From assembly GCA_025359625.1 (NCBI GenBank), contig JANYFT010000439.1, positions 1 to 32,892 on the forward strand: a stretch of DNA of 32,892 nucleotides, given 5' to 3'. A program made the position numbers and the translations under genes. Position 1 is the stretch's first letter, and every line of letters starts with the position of its first letter. The DNA comes from Ferruginibacter sp. GTDB lineage: Bacteria; Bacteroidota; Bacteroidia; Chitinophagales; Chitinophagaceae. The notes beneath the pieces are model-generated. The model worked only from the letters and a program-made list of their open reading frames with translations. It ran no database searches and had not been told where the DNA came from. This document shows, piece after piece, positions 17,133-25,990 of this stretch.

Positions 17133-18173
17133 TCAATCCATTACTTCATATACATTCATTGGGTGGGCCTTATTTTTTAAACTTACCTCACCAACTTTCC
17201 GGCAACTGAATGATTCTTTTACTTTTACATAAGTCTGTTCGCTAATCATGATTTGTCCGGGTGCTGCAGCGGATTGTAAGCGTTGTGCTGTGTTTACCAC
17301 ATCGCCAATCACCGTATAATCAAGGCGGCGAAGATTTGCAGAGCCGATATTACCCGAGATCATTTCACCACTGTTGATACCGATAGATACTTTGGGTGTA
17401 AAGGAAACATGGTCGGATATGGTAGGTAATTTTTCTATCTTCCCTCTTACAGCAAGGCATGCATCAATGGCCCTGTCCAAATGATAATCGCCACGAAATA
17501 CAGCCATAATGGCATCACCTATAAATTTATCAATATAGCCACCCTGTGTAATGATTTCTTTTACCATTACATCAAAATATTTATTCAGTAATTTAACAAC
17601 AGTATCAGGTGTTTCATTTTCGCTGATAGAAGTAAAACTACAAATATCAATAAAAGCAATAGTAGCTTCAATAGTTTCATTGGCCATTAACGAGGTCTCA
17701 AATTCCTGGCTACCCATAAAATTTAATACGGTTTCATCCACATACATCTTGAGGATATTGTTTTCTTTAATGGCTTTAAGGGTTTCACGAATTTGTGTTA
17801 CGTGATTAATAGTTTTTATGATGGTGAGGGAAAGATCTTCAAAATTAATTGGCTTTGTAATAAAGTCGAATGCACCGCGGTTCATTGCCGTGCGTATATT
17901 TTCCATATCACCATAGGCAGAAACAATAACCGATTTTATCAATGGGCTTGATTCTCCCAGCCGGCTAAGCAAAGTAAGGCCATCCATTTCCGGCATATTG
18001 ATATCGCTCAACACAATATCCACATCCGGGTGTTGTCGAATTTTATCCAATGCATCGTTGCCGTTTATGGCAAAAATAAATTCATATTGCTGCTCCCGTA
18101 TTTTCTGACGGAACTTTTGTTTAATGAGCATTTCTAAATCTGTCTCATCATCAGCTACTAATATTTTTGCCAT
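17133..18173 (-). CDS. Response regulator with class III adenylate cyclase output
   Basis: A 346-residue two-domain signalling protein. Residues 1-120 are a receiver domain with Asp8/Asp9, phospho-acceptor Asp57, Ser85 and Lys107. A helical linker (about 120-165) leads to a class III nucleotide cyclase domain (about 168-346). The cyclase has both metal-binding aspartates (Asp176 in FIDICSF, Asp220 in DKFIGDA), the purine-selecting pair Lys216 and Asp291, and the transition-state residues Asn294 and Arg298. A complete K/D set predicts cAMP synthesis controlled by phosphorylation of the receiver. The start overlaps the stop codon of the upstream regulator as TGATG, so the two are translationally coupled. 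The partner kinase is probably the one encoded at 18953-20314. Confidence 0.92.
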   Translation of the reverse strand: MAKILVADDETDLEMLIKQKFRQKIREQQYEFIFAINGNDALDKIRQHPDVDIVLSDINMPEMDGLTLLSRLGESSPLIKSVIVSAYGDMENIRTAMNRGAFDFITKPINFEDLSLTIIKTINHVTQIRETLKAIKENNILKMYVDETVLNFMGSQEFETSLMANETIEATIAFIDICSFTSISENETPDTVVKLLNKYFDVMVKEIITQGGYIDKFIGDAIMAVFRGDYHLDRAIDACLAVRGKIEKLPTISDHVSFTPKVSIGINSGEMISGNIGSANLRRLDYTVIGDVVNTAQRLQSAAAPGQIMISEQTYVKVKESFSCRKVGEVSLKNKAHPMNVYEVMD

Positions 18174-18547
18174 CAGTGTATCATTTTAAATTTTTCTTTT
18201 AATAAACTAAAGTCAACTGGCTTGGTTAAAAAATCATCGGCACCAAGTTGCTTGGCCATATTAAAATTTTCAGCATCGCCATAAGCAGTTATCATCATTA
18301 CCAGTGGTGGTGGTTTGCTATATTTTTGTTTTATGTGGCCCAGCAATTCAAGGCCGCTCATGCCCGGCATATTAATATCTGATAAAATTAACACTGCTTC
18401 ATGCTCATGATGATTAAGATATTTCAATGCTTCTTCGCCCGAAAAGGCAAAAACAAATTCAAGAGATTTGTCCCTGATCTCTTTTCTGAAGCGCTGTTCA
18501 AAAAGGGTTTGAATATCCCTTTCGTCATCAACTACTAAAATTTTCAT
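18173..18547 (-). CDS. Single-domain response regulator
   Basis: A 124-residue receiver domain with no output domain: Asp7/Asp8, phospho-acceptor Asp57 in LILSDINMPGMSG, Thr87 and Lys109. It is clearly similar to the receiver domain of the next gene (both have FRxKIR/FRKEIR, FxFAxxGxxAL and LSDINMP), which suggests a tandem duplication. Such stand-alone receivers act as phosphate shuttles or by protein contact. Its stop codon overlaps the start of the cyclase gene by one base. Its start lies 16 bases after the end of the kinase remnant. Confidence 0.92.
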   Translation of the reverse strand: MKILVVDDERDIQTLFEQRFRKEIRDKSLEFVFAFSGEEALKYLNHHEHEAVLILSDINMPGMSGLELLGHIKQKYSKPPPLVMMITAYGDAENFNMAKQLGADDFLTKPVDFSLLKEKFKMIH

Positions 18548-18563
18548 ATAATGAATTTAAAAT

Positions 18564-18757
18564 TTATATTGGCAAATTAATGATAAATTTCGTACCGTTA
18601 CCTTCTATTGTTTTAATGGTCAATTGTCCGCCATGTCCTTTAGTAACAATATAGCAAGTCATTCTCAATCCAAGCCCTGTTCCCTGCCCGTTGGTTTGGT
18701 GGTAAAAAAGGAGTGAAATATTTTTTGCAATACTTTTTCGGACATGCCCTTCCAATA
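18564..18757 (-). pseudogene. Remnant of a second histidine kinase, frameshifted
   Basis: Two minus-strand frames together rebuild the end of a HATPase domain. The first reads GMSEKVLQKIFHSFFTTKPTG. The second reads GQGTGLGLR, then KGHGGQLTIKTIEGNGTKFI and INLPI to a stop. The intact neighbouring kinase has the same sequence uninterrupted (VLEKVFQPFFTTKPTGQGTG). Comparing the bases (ACGGGCAGGG here, ACCGGGCAGGG there) points to a single-base deletion around 18691. The HisKA domain and N-box are missing upstream, so more than the frameshift has been lost. It was probably the original partner of the regulator that follows. Confidence 0.8.
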
Positions 18758-18952
18758 TTTCATGGACAATAGAATCAGACAGGCTATTTTTTTATCAAGA
18801 TTTTTTTTGCCTGCCGCCCATGCCAATTCTTTTTTGGGGAAAGGAATATTTTCAGCATCGTTACAGAATGAAAAAATAATAAAAGCTAAAGAAGATACAA
18901 TTAACCGGCAGTAATGATAGTTTTGGCTCATCATTTTTATTCTGTACATTCC

Positions 18953-20314
18953 TTAATTTAAAGATAATGAAATAATAAACGCTGCACCTTCTCCTTCCTT
19001 CGTTTCAACTTTCAATTCGCCTCCGTGGGCCTTAATGATATCATAACTCAAACTTAAACCTAAACCCGTTCCCTGCCCGGTGGGTTTGGTTGTAAAGAAA
19101 GGTTGAAATACCTTTTCCAGTACATTTTGCGGAATGCCGTTGCCATTATCTTTTACGGTGATCAAAATCTTATTCCTTATTTTTTTTGTAGTTACTGAAA
19201 CTGTAGGCTCATAACCCGGCCCCAATGGGGCACTACTTATTTGTTTTTTCTTTTCTGTTACTGCATAAAATGCATTGGTAATTAAATTAAGGATCACCCT
19301 GCCAATATCCTGCGAAACAATATTGATGTCGCCAATCGTGTTATCAAAATCGGTATTCATGGTAGCGTTAAATGATTTGTCTTTTGCCCGCAAACCATGA
19401 TATGCCAACCGAAGATATTCATCTGCCAGTTCATTAATGTTGGTAGGTTCTTTTATTCCATTGCTGGTGCGGCTATGTTGAAGCATGCCTTTTACAATAG
19501 CCTCAGCCCGCTTACCATGATGATTTATTTTTAATTGATTTTCTTTTATGTCGTTGGCAATTGCTTTTACTTCTTCCAGGTTGCCTATATCAATTTCGTG
19601 TTTCATTTCTTCAATCAGCTCCGTATTTACTTCCGAGAAATTATTGACGAAGTTTAAAGGGTTTTGTATTTCATGTGCAATGCCTGCGGTGAGTTCGCCA
19701 AGTGATGCTAATTTTTCGGATTGTATCAACAGGGCCTGTGTTGATGTAAGCTCTGCCAGTGCATGTTCCAACGCATTTTTTTGGCTGGTAAGTTCTGCGG
19801 TACGTTCGGCAACCTGCATTTCTAAATTCGTTTTAAGGGTTGTCATTATTTTATTTTGCCGTTCTTCTTCATGCGTTTTCAGGCGTTCCTTTTCAAGTGC
19901 CTTTCTTTGTCTTTTGTTAATGATGAGGAGGGTGATCAACCAGATAAAAGCAAAAAAGCGGGCAGCATCGAAAACGTTATCCCACTCCCTATAAAAGTCC
20001 CTGATGATCAATTTTATCGTATCCTCTAAAAACGAGACCAGTATAAGAGGCAACACGGCGAATACAGTAGGCCTGGCAGAACGAAAGGTTTCTTCTAAAT
20101 ATATAATACCCACTATGCCTAAAACAATAGTATGCGATAGCCAAACAGCTACAGGCTTTGCAGCGGGAAATACTAATTCCAACACCTGAAGGGCAATACA
20201 GGCATACATCAGGTTTAACAGATTCTTATTCCACCAGGGTAGCCGGGTGGCCGTTTGAAACGATTTGCGAAGATGTATAATAATGAAAAAAGAAATGATC
20301 AGTTGTATGTTCAT
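18953..20314 (-). CDS. Membrane sensor histidine kinase
   Basis: A 453-residue hybrid-free sensor kinase. Residues 1-133 carry four or five hydrophobic helices (about 3-14, 31-50, 56-73, 83-98 and 115-133) with no large periplasmic sensor domain, so sensing may take place within the membrane. A coiled coil (about 134-200) leads to the HisKA-type dimerisation domain, with phospho-acceptor His214 in GIAHEIQNPLNFVNNFSE. The HATPase domain follows: N-box Asn347, G1 box DNGNG (389-393), F-box FQPFFTTKPTG and G2 box GQGTGLGL. It is a complete kinase and the likely phosphodonor for the two downstream receivers. It is first in the minus-strand cassette and divergent from the HD-effector operon. Confidence 0.93.
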   Translation of the reverse strand: MNIQLIISFFIIIHLRKSFQTATRLPWWNKNLLNLMYACIALQVLELVFPAAKPVAVWLSHTIVLGIVGIIYLEETFRSARPTVFAVLPLILVSFLEDTIKLIIRDFYREWDNVFDAARFFAFIWLITLLIINKRQRKALEKERLKTHEEERQNKIMTTLKTNLEMQVAERTAELTSQKNALEHALAELTSTQALLIQSEKLASLGELTAGIAHEIQNPLNFVNNFSEVNTELIEEMKHEIDIGNLEEVKAIANDIKENQLKINHHGKRAEAIVKGMLQHSRTSNGIKEPTNINELADEYLRLAYHGLRAKDKSFNATMNTDFDNTIGDINIVSQDIGRVILNLITNAFYAVTEKKKQISSAPLGPGYEPTVSVTTKKIRNKILITVKDNGNGIPQNVLEKVFQPFFTTKPTGQGTGLGLSLSYDIIKAHGGELKVETKEGEGAAFIISLSLN

Positions 20315-20943
20315 TGATAGTGGTTTGCTATATTGAAAGATAAATAATTAATTGAAGTGGCTTTATATGTTAATGGATATATTGCGTATTTTGATTTAAT
20401 AATTATAAGGTAATAAATAATAATTAACAGTAAAACCGGCCGTCTTTTAATATCATAATAATAGCACCCGCAATTGGTTTGATATTATTGTTATAGTAAT
20501 GAATAACTAAATTAATAAAAAACAGGCACCTTCTACAGCAAGAAATTATCGTAGTATGGCTTAAGCATATCCTTCAAAAAGCATTGCGTAAATATAACAG
20601 TTAAACTGCTTAGTTTGTCTAATTAACAACTACCAGTCAGAAACCTTTTTTATGATTGTGCAACCAATACATTATTAACTATTGCGAAATTGATTTTAAC
20701 CGTAATGATCTATGCGGCCTCTTTGCGTGAAAAAACGACCCGGAAGCACACTACGCATGCACAGAAACAAAAGTTGTTTGAACCGATAAAGCGATTGCCC
20801 TCATTAATAAAAAGTACATTTTAAATTTTAATCGGGCGATATTGATATATTTATGTTTGGATTAAATTATCTAAAGGCAAATAGTAGAAAAGCTATTTTT
20901 ACTGGATAAAAAAATAATTAACCAACCACTATATTTACAGCAA
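20315..20943. other. Divergent intergenic region
   Basis: About 630 AT-rich bases between two divergent operons. I see no gene or gene remnant I can name. It should contain promoters in both directions. The best -7 box is TATGTTTG at 20852-20859 facing the HD-effector operon. The large size and divergent layout would allow shared regulation, but no convincing operator palindrome was found. Confidence 0.5.
20852..20859 (+). promoter_or_regulatory. Candidate -7 box (TATGTTTG) for the HD-effector / ppk1 operon
   Basis: An exact match to TAnnTTTG, about 85 bases before the ATG at 20944. The -33 region at the expected distance is only T-rich and lacks TTG, so confidence is limited. Confidence 0.3.
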
Positions 20944-22185
20944 ATGAATTATCATGAATTATTGATAAAAACAGAAGACTATGTAAATTTATTTTACAGG
21001 GAGCATAGGGATGCAAATATGTTTTATCACAATCAATCCCACACAATGGAAGTGCTTGGTAATACAAAAAAAATTGCGGATCATTACCAGTTGGATGACC
21101 GTTCATTTTTTATTGTATGTGCTGCGGCCTGTTTTCATGATTTGGGGCATCTTACAAAAACTGATGAATTGCATGAATTGAAAAGTGCAGAACTGGCTGG
21201 TATTTTTTTTAACAACATCGGAGCGGCAACAGAAGATATCGAAGCAATACAAAAAATTATATTGGTAACGCAAATGCCGCAAATGCCGCAAACTTTATCC
21301 GAAAAAATTATTTGCGATGCCGATCTGTTTAACCTGGGGACCAATTCTTTCCGGGAAAAAAATAAACTTTTAAGAAAAGAGATGGAAGCGCTTGGTGCTG
21401 TAAACATTAATGGCATTGCCTGGCGGGCATCTTCAATCAACATGCTCGAAAATCATCACTACCATACTGATTATTGCCAATTGTTGCTGGATAAAACAAA
21501 AGCTGAAAATTTGGCAAGGATAAAGGACCGGCAGGAAGAAAAACTCATTAAACTTAAGGCAACAGAAGGCTTGCAAAATACGGAAGCTGACAACACGGGA
21601 ATTGTAGTTGCAGGCACCGCTGATAATAGTAAGGTTGCTAAACCCAAAAAGAAAGACCGCCCGGTAAAAGGTATTGAAACTATGTTCCGGATATCCTCTT
21701 CTAATAACGTTCGTATAAGCGTGATGGCCGATAATAAAGCCCATATAATGATATCAGTAAATTCTATCATTATATCGGTGGTGTTGGGTTTAATTCTTAA
21801 AAACCTGGACGATAACCGTAATTTGCTGGTGCCTACGGTTATTTTACTGGCAGTTAATGTAACTGCTATTATATATTCGGTGTTAGCCACCAGGCCCAGA
21901 GTTACTGGTGGGGTTTTTACCCAGGAACAGGTAGACAATAAATCTGTAAACCTGTTATTTTTTGGCAGTTTTTACAGAATGAATTTTAAGGAGTATGATG
22001 AAGGAATAAAAAAGATGATGGCTGACAGTGAGTTTTTATATGGAAGCCTTACAAAAGATATATTCTGGCAGGGTAAAGTTTTAGGCCGCAAATACAGGTT
22101 ATTAAGAATATCCTACAGCATTTTTATGTATGGCCTTATAGCTGCAGTACTGGCTTATGCAGTAGCGGCTATTTTTTTCAAATAA
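20944..22185 (+). CDS. HD-domain phosphohydrolase fused to a Pycsar-effector-like (DUF5706) membrane module
   Basis: A 413-residue fusion. Residues about 1-180 form an HD phosphohydrolase domain with metal ligands His33, His65-Asp66 (in CFHDLGH) and Asp125 (in CDADLF), so it should be catalytically competent on a phosphorylated small molecule such as a nucleotide. A charged linker (about 183-242) leads to the second module: MADNKAHIMISVNSIIISVV (261-280, helix 1), a second helix at about 296-315 ending LATRPR, and a third at about 390-411. The ADNKA and ATRPR signatures are those of the PycTM/DUF5706 family, membrane effectors of Pycsar cyclic-nucleotide defence. It starts a tight operon, with 17 bases to ppk1. 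It may degrade or sense a nucleotide signal at the membrane. Confidence 0.87.
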   Translation: MNYHELLIKTEDYVNLFYREHRDANMFYHNQSHTMEVLGNTKKIADHYQLDDRSFFIVCAAACFHDLGHLTKTDELHELKSAELAGIFFNNIGAATEDIEAIQKIILVTQMPQMPQTLSEKIICDADLFNLGTNSFREKNKLLRKEMEALGAVNINGIAWRASSINMLENHHYHTDYCQLLLDKTKAENLARIKDRQEEKLIKLKATEGLQNTEADNTGIVVAGTADNSKVAKPKKKDRPVKGIETMFRISSSNNVRISVMADNKAHIMISVNSIIISVVLGLILKNLDDNRNLLVPTVILLAVNVTAIIYSVLATRPRVTGGVFTQEQVDNKSVNLLFFGSFYRMNFKEYDEGIKKMMADSEFLYGSLTKDIFWQGKVLGRKYRLLRISYSIFMYGLIAAVLAYAVAAIFFK

Positions 22186-22202
22186 TTCTATAATTATTAT
22201 TG

Positions 22203-24245
22203 ATGGAAAGTAGTTTTTTTGACAGGGATATTAGCTGGCTTGGTTTTAATCACCGTGTTTTAATGGAGGCTGCCGATGATACTGTTCCTTTACTTGAAAG
22301 GTTCAAATTTTTATCAATTTATTCTGCCAACCTTGATGAGTTTTACAGGGTTCGGATGCCCACCTTACTAACAGTAAAAAAGCTGGAGAGACCAAATGTT
22401 GATTTGCATTTCACCAGTGTGTTAGCCGCTATTGAAAAGGTGATCATCAACCAGATGAAAGACCTGGGAGCTATTCTCACAGAAAGCTTGTTGCCTGAGT
22501 TAAAAGCTCAAAAAATTCATTTGTTATACAACGAAGCTATTCCTGCCTTTTTACAAAAGCAATCTGCAGCATATTTTTATAACCAGGTGGCTGGCTTTTT
22601 ACAGCCTGTTTTTTTGGATAATGAGAAACCTTTATTGCTTGTTGAAAATAACAAGTTGCAACTACTTGTTTTGCTGATAAACAATGCAGGTGAAGAATGC
22701 AACGCTATTGTAAATATTCCTGTTGATTCTTTACCACGGTTTTATTTTATTGATGATAATAATACGGGTATCCGTTTTATTATTTTTTTGGATGATATTA
22801 TAAAAGCAAATCTTGATAAAATTTTTAAAGGATATAGCATCAAAGAAAGTTATTCTTTTAAGATTACGAGGGATGCTGCACTGGATCTGGATGATGAATA
22901 TGAGGGTGATATTGCCGATAAAATTCAACAACAATTAAAGAAAAGGGACAGCGGACTTGCTACACGTTTTTTATACCAGCCAGGCATCCCGTTGCGTTTA
23001 TTGTATTCAGTAATTGATAAATTAAATCTTAAAAATGCGAAGGTTGTTGCTGGTGGCAATTATCATAACCTTAAAAATTTATCAGAAATTCCTATAACAA
23101 ACAAGTCCCATTTTTTGTATGCACCTTGGAAGCCGGTTGACAAAGAAGAACCAACAATTGAACAACCTATTTTTGATACACTGGCTGTTAAAGATATTAT
23201 GGTGCATACGCCCTATCAATCTTATTATCCTGTTATCCGCTTTTTTAATGAAGCTGCTATTGATAACTGTGTTGAAGAAATTTATGTTACCATTTATCGT
23301 GTGGCCCATGATTCCATAATTGTTAATTCATTGATAAGTGCTGCAAAAAACGGAAAAAAAGTAACGGTATTTGTTGAGCTAAAAGCACGTTTTGATGAAG
23401 AAAACAATTTGAAGTGGGCGGCCAAAATGAAAGAGGCAGGTGTTAAAATAATCTACAGTATACCAGGCCTTAAAGTGCATGCAAAGGTAGCATTGGTGAA
23501 AAGAAAAGAAAATAGCAGGCTAAAATATTACGGCTTGTTTTCTACAGGAAATTTTAATGAAATCACTTCAGGCTTTTACACAGATCATGTTTTACTTACA
23601 GCATATCCGGATATGGTAAGAGAACTGGAACTGCTATTTACTTTCTTTAGTTTTAGGGTGACCCCGCAAAAATATGGAGAGCTGCATTTTGACCGTCTGT
23701 TGATAGCGCAGTTCAACTTGCAATCACAATTTCTGCAGCTAATCGACCGGGAAATTGCATTGGCAAATCAAGGTATTGAGGCAGGCATAACTATCAAGCT
23801 CAACAATATTGAAGATAAAGTATTGATCACAAAATTATACCAGGCTTCCCATGCTGGTGTGCGCATAAAGTTAATTGTAAGAGGCGTTTGCTGTATTATA
23901 CCGGGCGTTGTAAACATGAGCGAAAATATTTCTGTAATTAGAATTGTAGACAGGTATTTAGAGCATGGCCGTATATTTATTTTTAACAACAATGGCTTGC
24001 CATTGATATTCATGGGGTCTGCCGACTGGATGAATAAAAATATATATTACCGGATAGAAGTATGTTTTCCTGTTTATGATGAAAAAATAAAAGCAACCAT
24101 AATAGAGATGGTAAATAGTCAGTTGGCAGATAATGTAAAAGCGGTACAATTAAATGAGCAAATGCAAAACATAAGTATTAAGGTTGATAATAACCAGCCA
24201 CTTATCCGCTCACAAAAACTAATTTATAATCTCCTCAACGGATAG
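22203..24245 (+). CDS. ppk1: Polyphosphate kinase 1
   Basis: A 680-residue PPK1, taking the ATG at 22203 (a TTG directly before it is also in frame). The N-terminal domain opens with FFDRDISWLGFNHRVL and YSANLDEFYRVRM, a PPK1 hallmark. The two phospholipase-D-like catalytic domains carry the phospho-accepting His426 in GLKVHAKVALV and the second essential His588 in YLEHGRIFIF. RGVCCIIPGV and FMGSADWMNKN complete the active site. It reversibly polymerises the terminal phosphate of ATP into inorganic polyphosphate, used in stress survival. Length is normal. It is co-transcribed behind the HD-effector gene and 26 bases ahead of a lipoprotein gene. No exopolyphosphatase gene is present nearby. 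Confidence 0.96.
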   Translation: MESSFFDRDISWLGFNHRVLMEAADDTVPLLERFKFLSIYSANLDEFYRVRMPTLLTVKKLERPNVDLHFTSVLAAIEKVIINQMKDLGAILTESLLPELKAQKIHLLYNEAIPAFLQKQSAAYFYNQVAGFLQPVFLDNEKPLLLVENNKLQLLVLLINNAGEECNAIVNIPVDSLPRFYFIDDNNTGIRFIIFLDDIIKANLDKIFKGYSIKESYSFKITRDAALDLDDEYEGDIADKIQQQLKKRDSGLATRFLYQPGIPLRLLYSVIDKLNLKNAKVVAGGNYHNLKNLSEIPITNKSHFLYAPWKPVDKEEPTIEQPIFDTLAVKDIMVHTPYQSYYPVIRFFNEAAIDNCVEEIYVTIYRVAHDSIIVNSLISAAKNGKKVTVFVELKARFDEENNLKWAAKMKEAGVKIIYSIPGLKVHAKVALVKRKENSRLKYYGLFSTGNFNEITSGFYTDHVLLTAYPDMVRELELLFTFFSFRVTPQKYGELHFDRLLIAQFNLQSQFLQLIDREIALANQGIEAGITIKLNNIEDKVLITKLYQASHAGVRIKLIVRGVCCIIPGVVNMSENISVIRIVDRYLEHGRIFIFNNNGLPLIFMGSADWMNKNIYYRIEVCFPVYDEKIKATIIEMVNSQLADNVKAVQLNEQMQNISIKVDNNQPLIRSQKLIYNLLNG

Positions 24246-24271
24246 CATTTTTTATTGTATTTATTTTATTT

Positions 24272-25153
24272 ATGCATAAAAAAATTTCAAACATGCCAGT
24301 CTACCAAAAAACTTATCCTGTTTTACTCTTACTATTTTTTCTATCTGTTAGTTGCAATAATGCTGAGCAATATAAAAGCCCTGCCGGTTATGACCTTAAT
24401 AAACCAAAAAAATTTGCCATCAAGAATGCCTTAAAAGAAATTTCAGGTATTACTTTTTTGGTAGGCAAAAAGGATACGCTTCTTGCCATTGAAGATGAAA
24501 ACGGAAAATTGTTTTCCTTTACCCTGGGAAGCGAATATTTAAGTCGTACAAAATTTGCAAAAAAAGGTGATTTTGAAGATGTAGCTATTTTAAATGATAA
24601 TATGGTTGCAGTATTAAGAAGTGAAGGAAGCTTATTCCTTTTTTCCACCGCAGAAATTGGAAAAGAAAAAGCAGACAGTGTAAAAGAATACATCAATATT
24701 TTGCCGGAGGGAGAATATGAAGGATTAAGTTCGGACAATGGAAAGCTTTTCGCCCTGTGCAAAAATTGCATGACCGATAATGAAAAGACAGAAGTTTCTG
24801 TATATACACTTGCACTGGATTCAGGTAAACTTTTAACAGTGACCGGATCTTTAAAAATTGATTTATCGCTGATAAAGCCGGAAGATATTAAGGGCAAGGG
24901 CAAAGGAAAATTTCATCCTTCCTGTATTGCTAAAAACCCTGTAACGCATCAATGGTTTATTATTTCATCAGTCAATAAATTACTGCTCGTATTAAATGAA
25001 AAATGGAAAGTAATAGAAGATTATCCGCTGGACCCATCCTTATTTAAGCAGCCCGAAGGAATAGCTTTTAACAGCAAAGGAGATATGTATATTTCCAATG
25101 AAGGCGGAGAAGGAGAGGCGGATATTTTATTATTTGCTTATCAGAAACCTTAA
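24272..25153 (+). CDS. SdiA-regulated-type beta-propeller lipoprotein
   Basis: A 293-residue exported protein. A signal peptide is followed by Cys28-Asn-Asn in LSVSC, a plausible lipobox. The body reads as a beta-propeller with repeated short strands: ALKEISGITFL, then DTLLAIEDENGKLFSF, FEDVAILNDNMVAVLR, EGEYEGLSSDNGKLFALCK, HPSCIAKNP and FKQPEGIAFNSKGDMYISNEG. The phrases L-x-E-I-S-G-I, F-E-D-V-A and Q-P-E-G-I-A-F are typical of the SdiA-regulated (PF06977) family, whose role is unknown. ATG 24293 is an alternative start that still keeps the signal peptide. It is third in the HD-effector / ppk1 operon. Confidence 0.82.
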   Translation: MHKKISNMPVYQKTYPVLLLLFFLSVSCNNAEQYKSPAGYDLNKPKKFAIKNALKEISGITFLVGKKDTLLAIEDENGKLFSFTLGSEYLSRTKFAKKGDFEDVAILNDNMVAVLRSEGSLFLFSTAEIGKEKADSVKEYINILPEGEYEGLSSDNGKLFALCKNCMTDNEKTEVSVYTLALDSGKLLTVTGSLKIDLSLIKPEDIKGKGKGKFHPSCIAKNPVTHQWFIISSVNKLLLVLNEKWKVIEDYPLDPSLFKQPEGIAFNSKGDMYISNEGGEGEADILLFAYQKP

Positions 25154-25650
25154 AATAATATCATCCCTGATTTTATTGAAGATAGCTTGTTAAAAGGAAC
25201 GGCTTTTTAAAGCTTGTTCTAACGTATCAAAATGATTTATAGAAAATGGCCCCGGTAAAGAAATGAGTATCAACACCAAAATAAATAATTTCAACAAAAC
25301 TATTTCAGGAACAATGCAGGCAATGGTACAGCTTATAATATCGCAGCCAATTCAACGTTAAGTTTTATGCCTGCATTTAATTTTGCTTTTACATTCCTTT
25401 CCAGTGATGCCGGAAATAAAAAAGTATCCCAACAGCATTGACGTGGTAACAGGCATGTGGTGTAAATCATAAACACTTTTGGAGTTCAATATCTTGAAGA
25501 AAAAAATAAGCCATTCTATTATCAATAAAAATAAAAGCATGAAGAACTTGAAACAAAATATCAAATTAGCCAATGCTGTTTTGATTTATTTATTAACGGG
25601 CAAATATGCCATTGCAAATATCATCCTGTAAAATAGGATTAATGCAAATT

Positions 25651-25677
25651 AAAAAAACACCCTGCATAAGCAGGGTG
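25651..25677 (-). terminator. Rho-independent terminator for a minus-strand transcript
   Basis: Perfect 8-bp arms CACCCTGC and GCAGGGTG around the loop ATAA. On the minus strand seven T residues follow the stem at once, the classical intrinsic terminator form. It sits about 70 bases downstream of the propeller remnant and probably once ended that gene. Confidence 0.8.
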
Positions 25678-25745
25678 CAATATTTTAGAACGTTACATTA
25701 TTTTATTTATGTTTTAGCGGGCAGGATTCGGTTTGATGATATTGA

Positions 25746-25990
25746 CTAATCATCCACATCATGTCGCACATTGATCTGTAGTATTTGACCGCCACCCAGG
25801 GCAGCAGGGCTAAAGCCCACATTTGAAACATACAATTTTCCATCAGGAATTGATTTAAGCAATCTTTGAAAATTGAATAACGTGTAACGTCCAAATTTTC
25901 CGTGGTTCCGGAAGTATAACCTGATTTTTTTAAAACCGGAAACAAATGGTTTTACTAAACAAATATTGGATATTAACGAAGTGGCTCAAG
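25746..25990 (-). pseudogene. Remnant of a beta-propeller protein (ScyD/ScyE-like C-terminus)
   Basis: On the minus strand this open segment ends SIPDGKLYVSNVGF, then SPAALGGGQILQINVRHDVDD and a stop. The P-D-G-K-L-Y-V-S-N and G-Q-I-L-Q-I pattern is that of the last blade of NHL/ScyD-type propellers. Upstream, KPFVSGFKK fits the preceding blade, but the region between is scrambled, there is no start codon, and a stop lies in frame near 25990. The ScyD/ScyE family name is tentative. The remnant keeps its terminator. Confidence 0.55.

Noticed and set aside
19548..19994. Plus-strand open frame of about 148 codons
   Set aside because: Antisense to the histidine kinase whose conserved boxes are intact.
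21269..21296. Short tandem repeat (CGCAAATGC units) in the HD gene
   Set aside because: Two to three units in frame, encoding QMPQMPQ; ordinary local duplication with no sign of function.
17133..22185. Complete Pycsar anti-phage system
   Set aside because: The cyclase has Lys/Asp purine-selecting residues and a receiver domain, unlike stand-alone pyrimidine cyclases, and it is in a separate divergent cassette.
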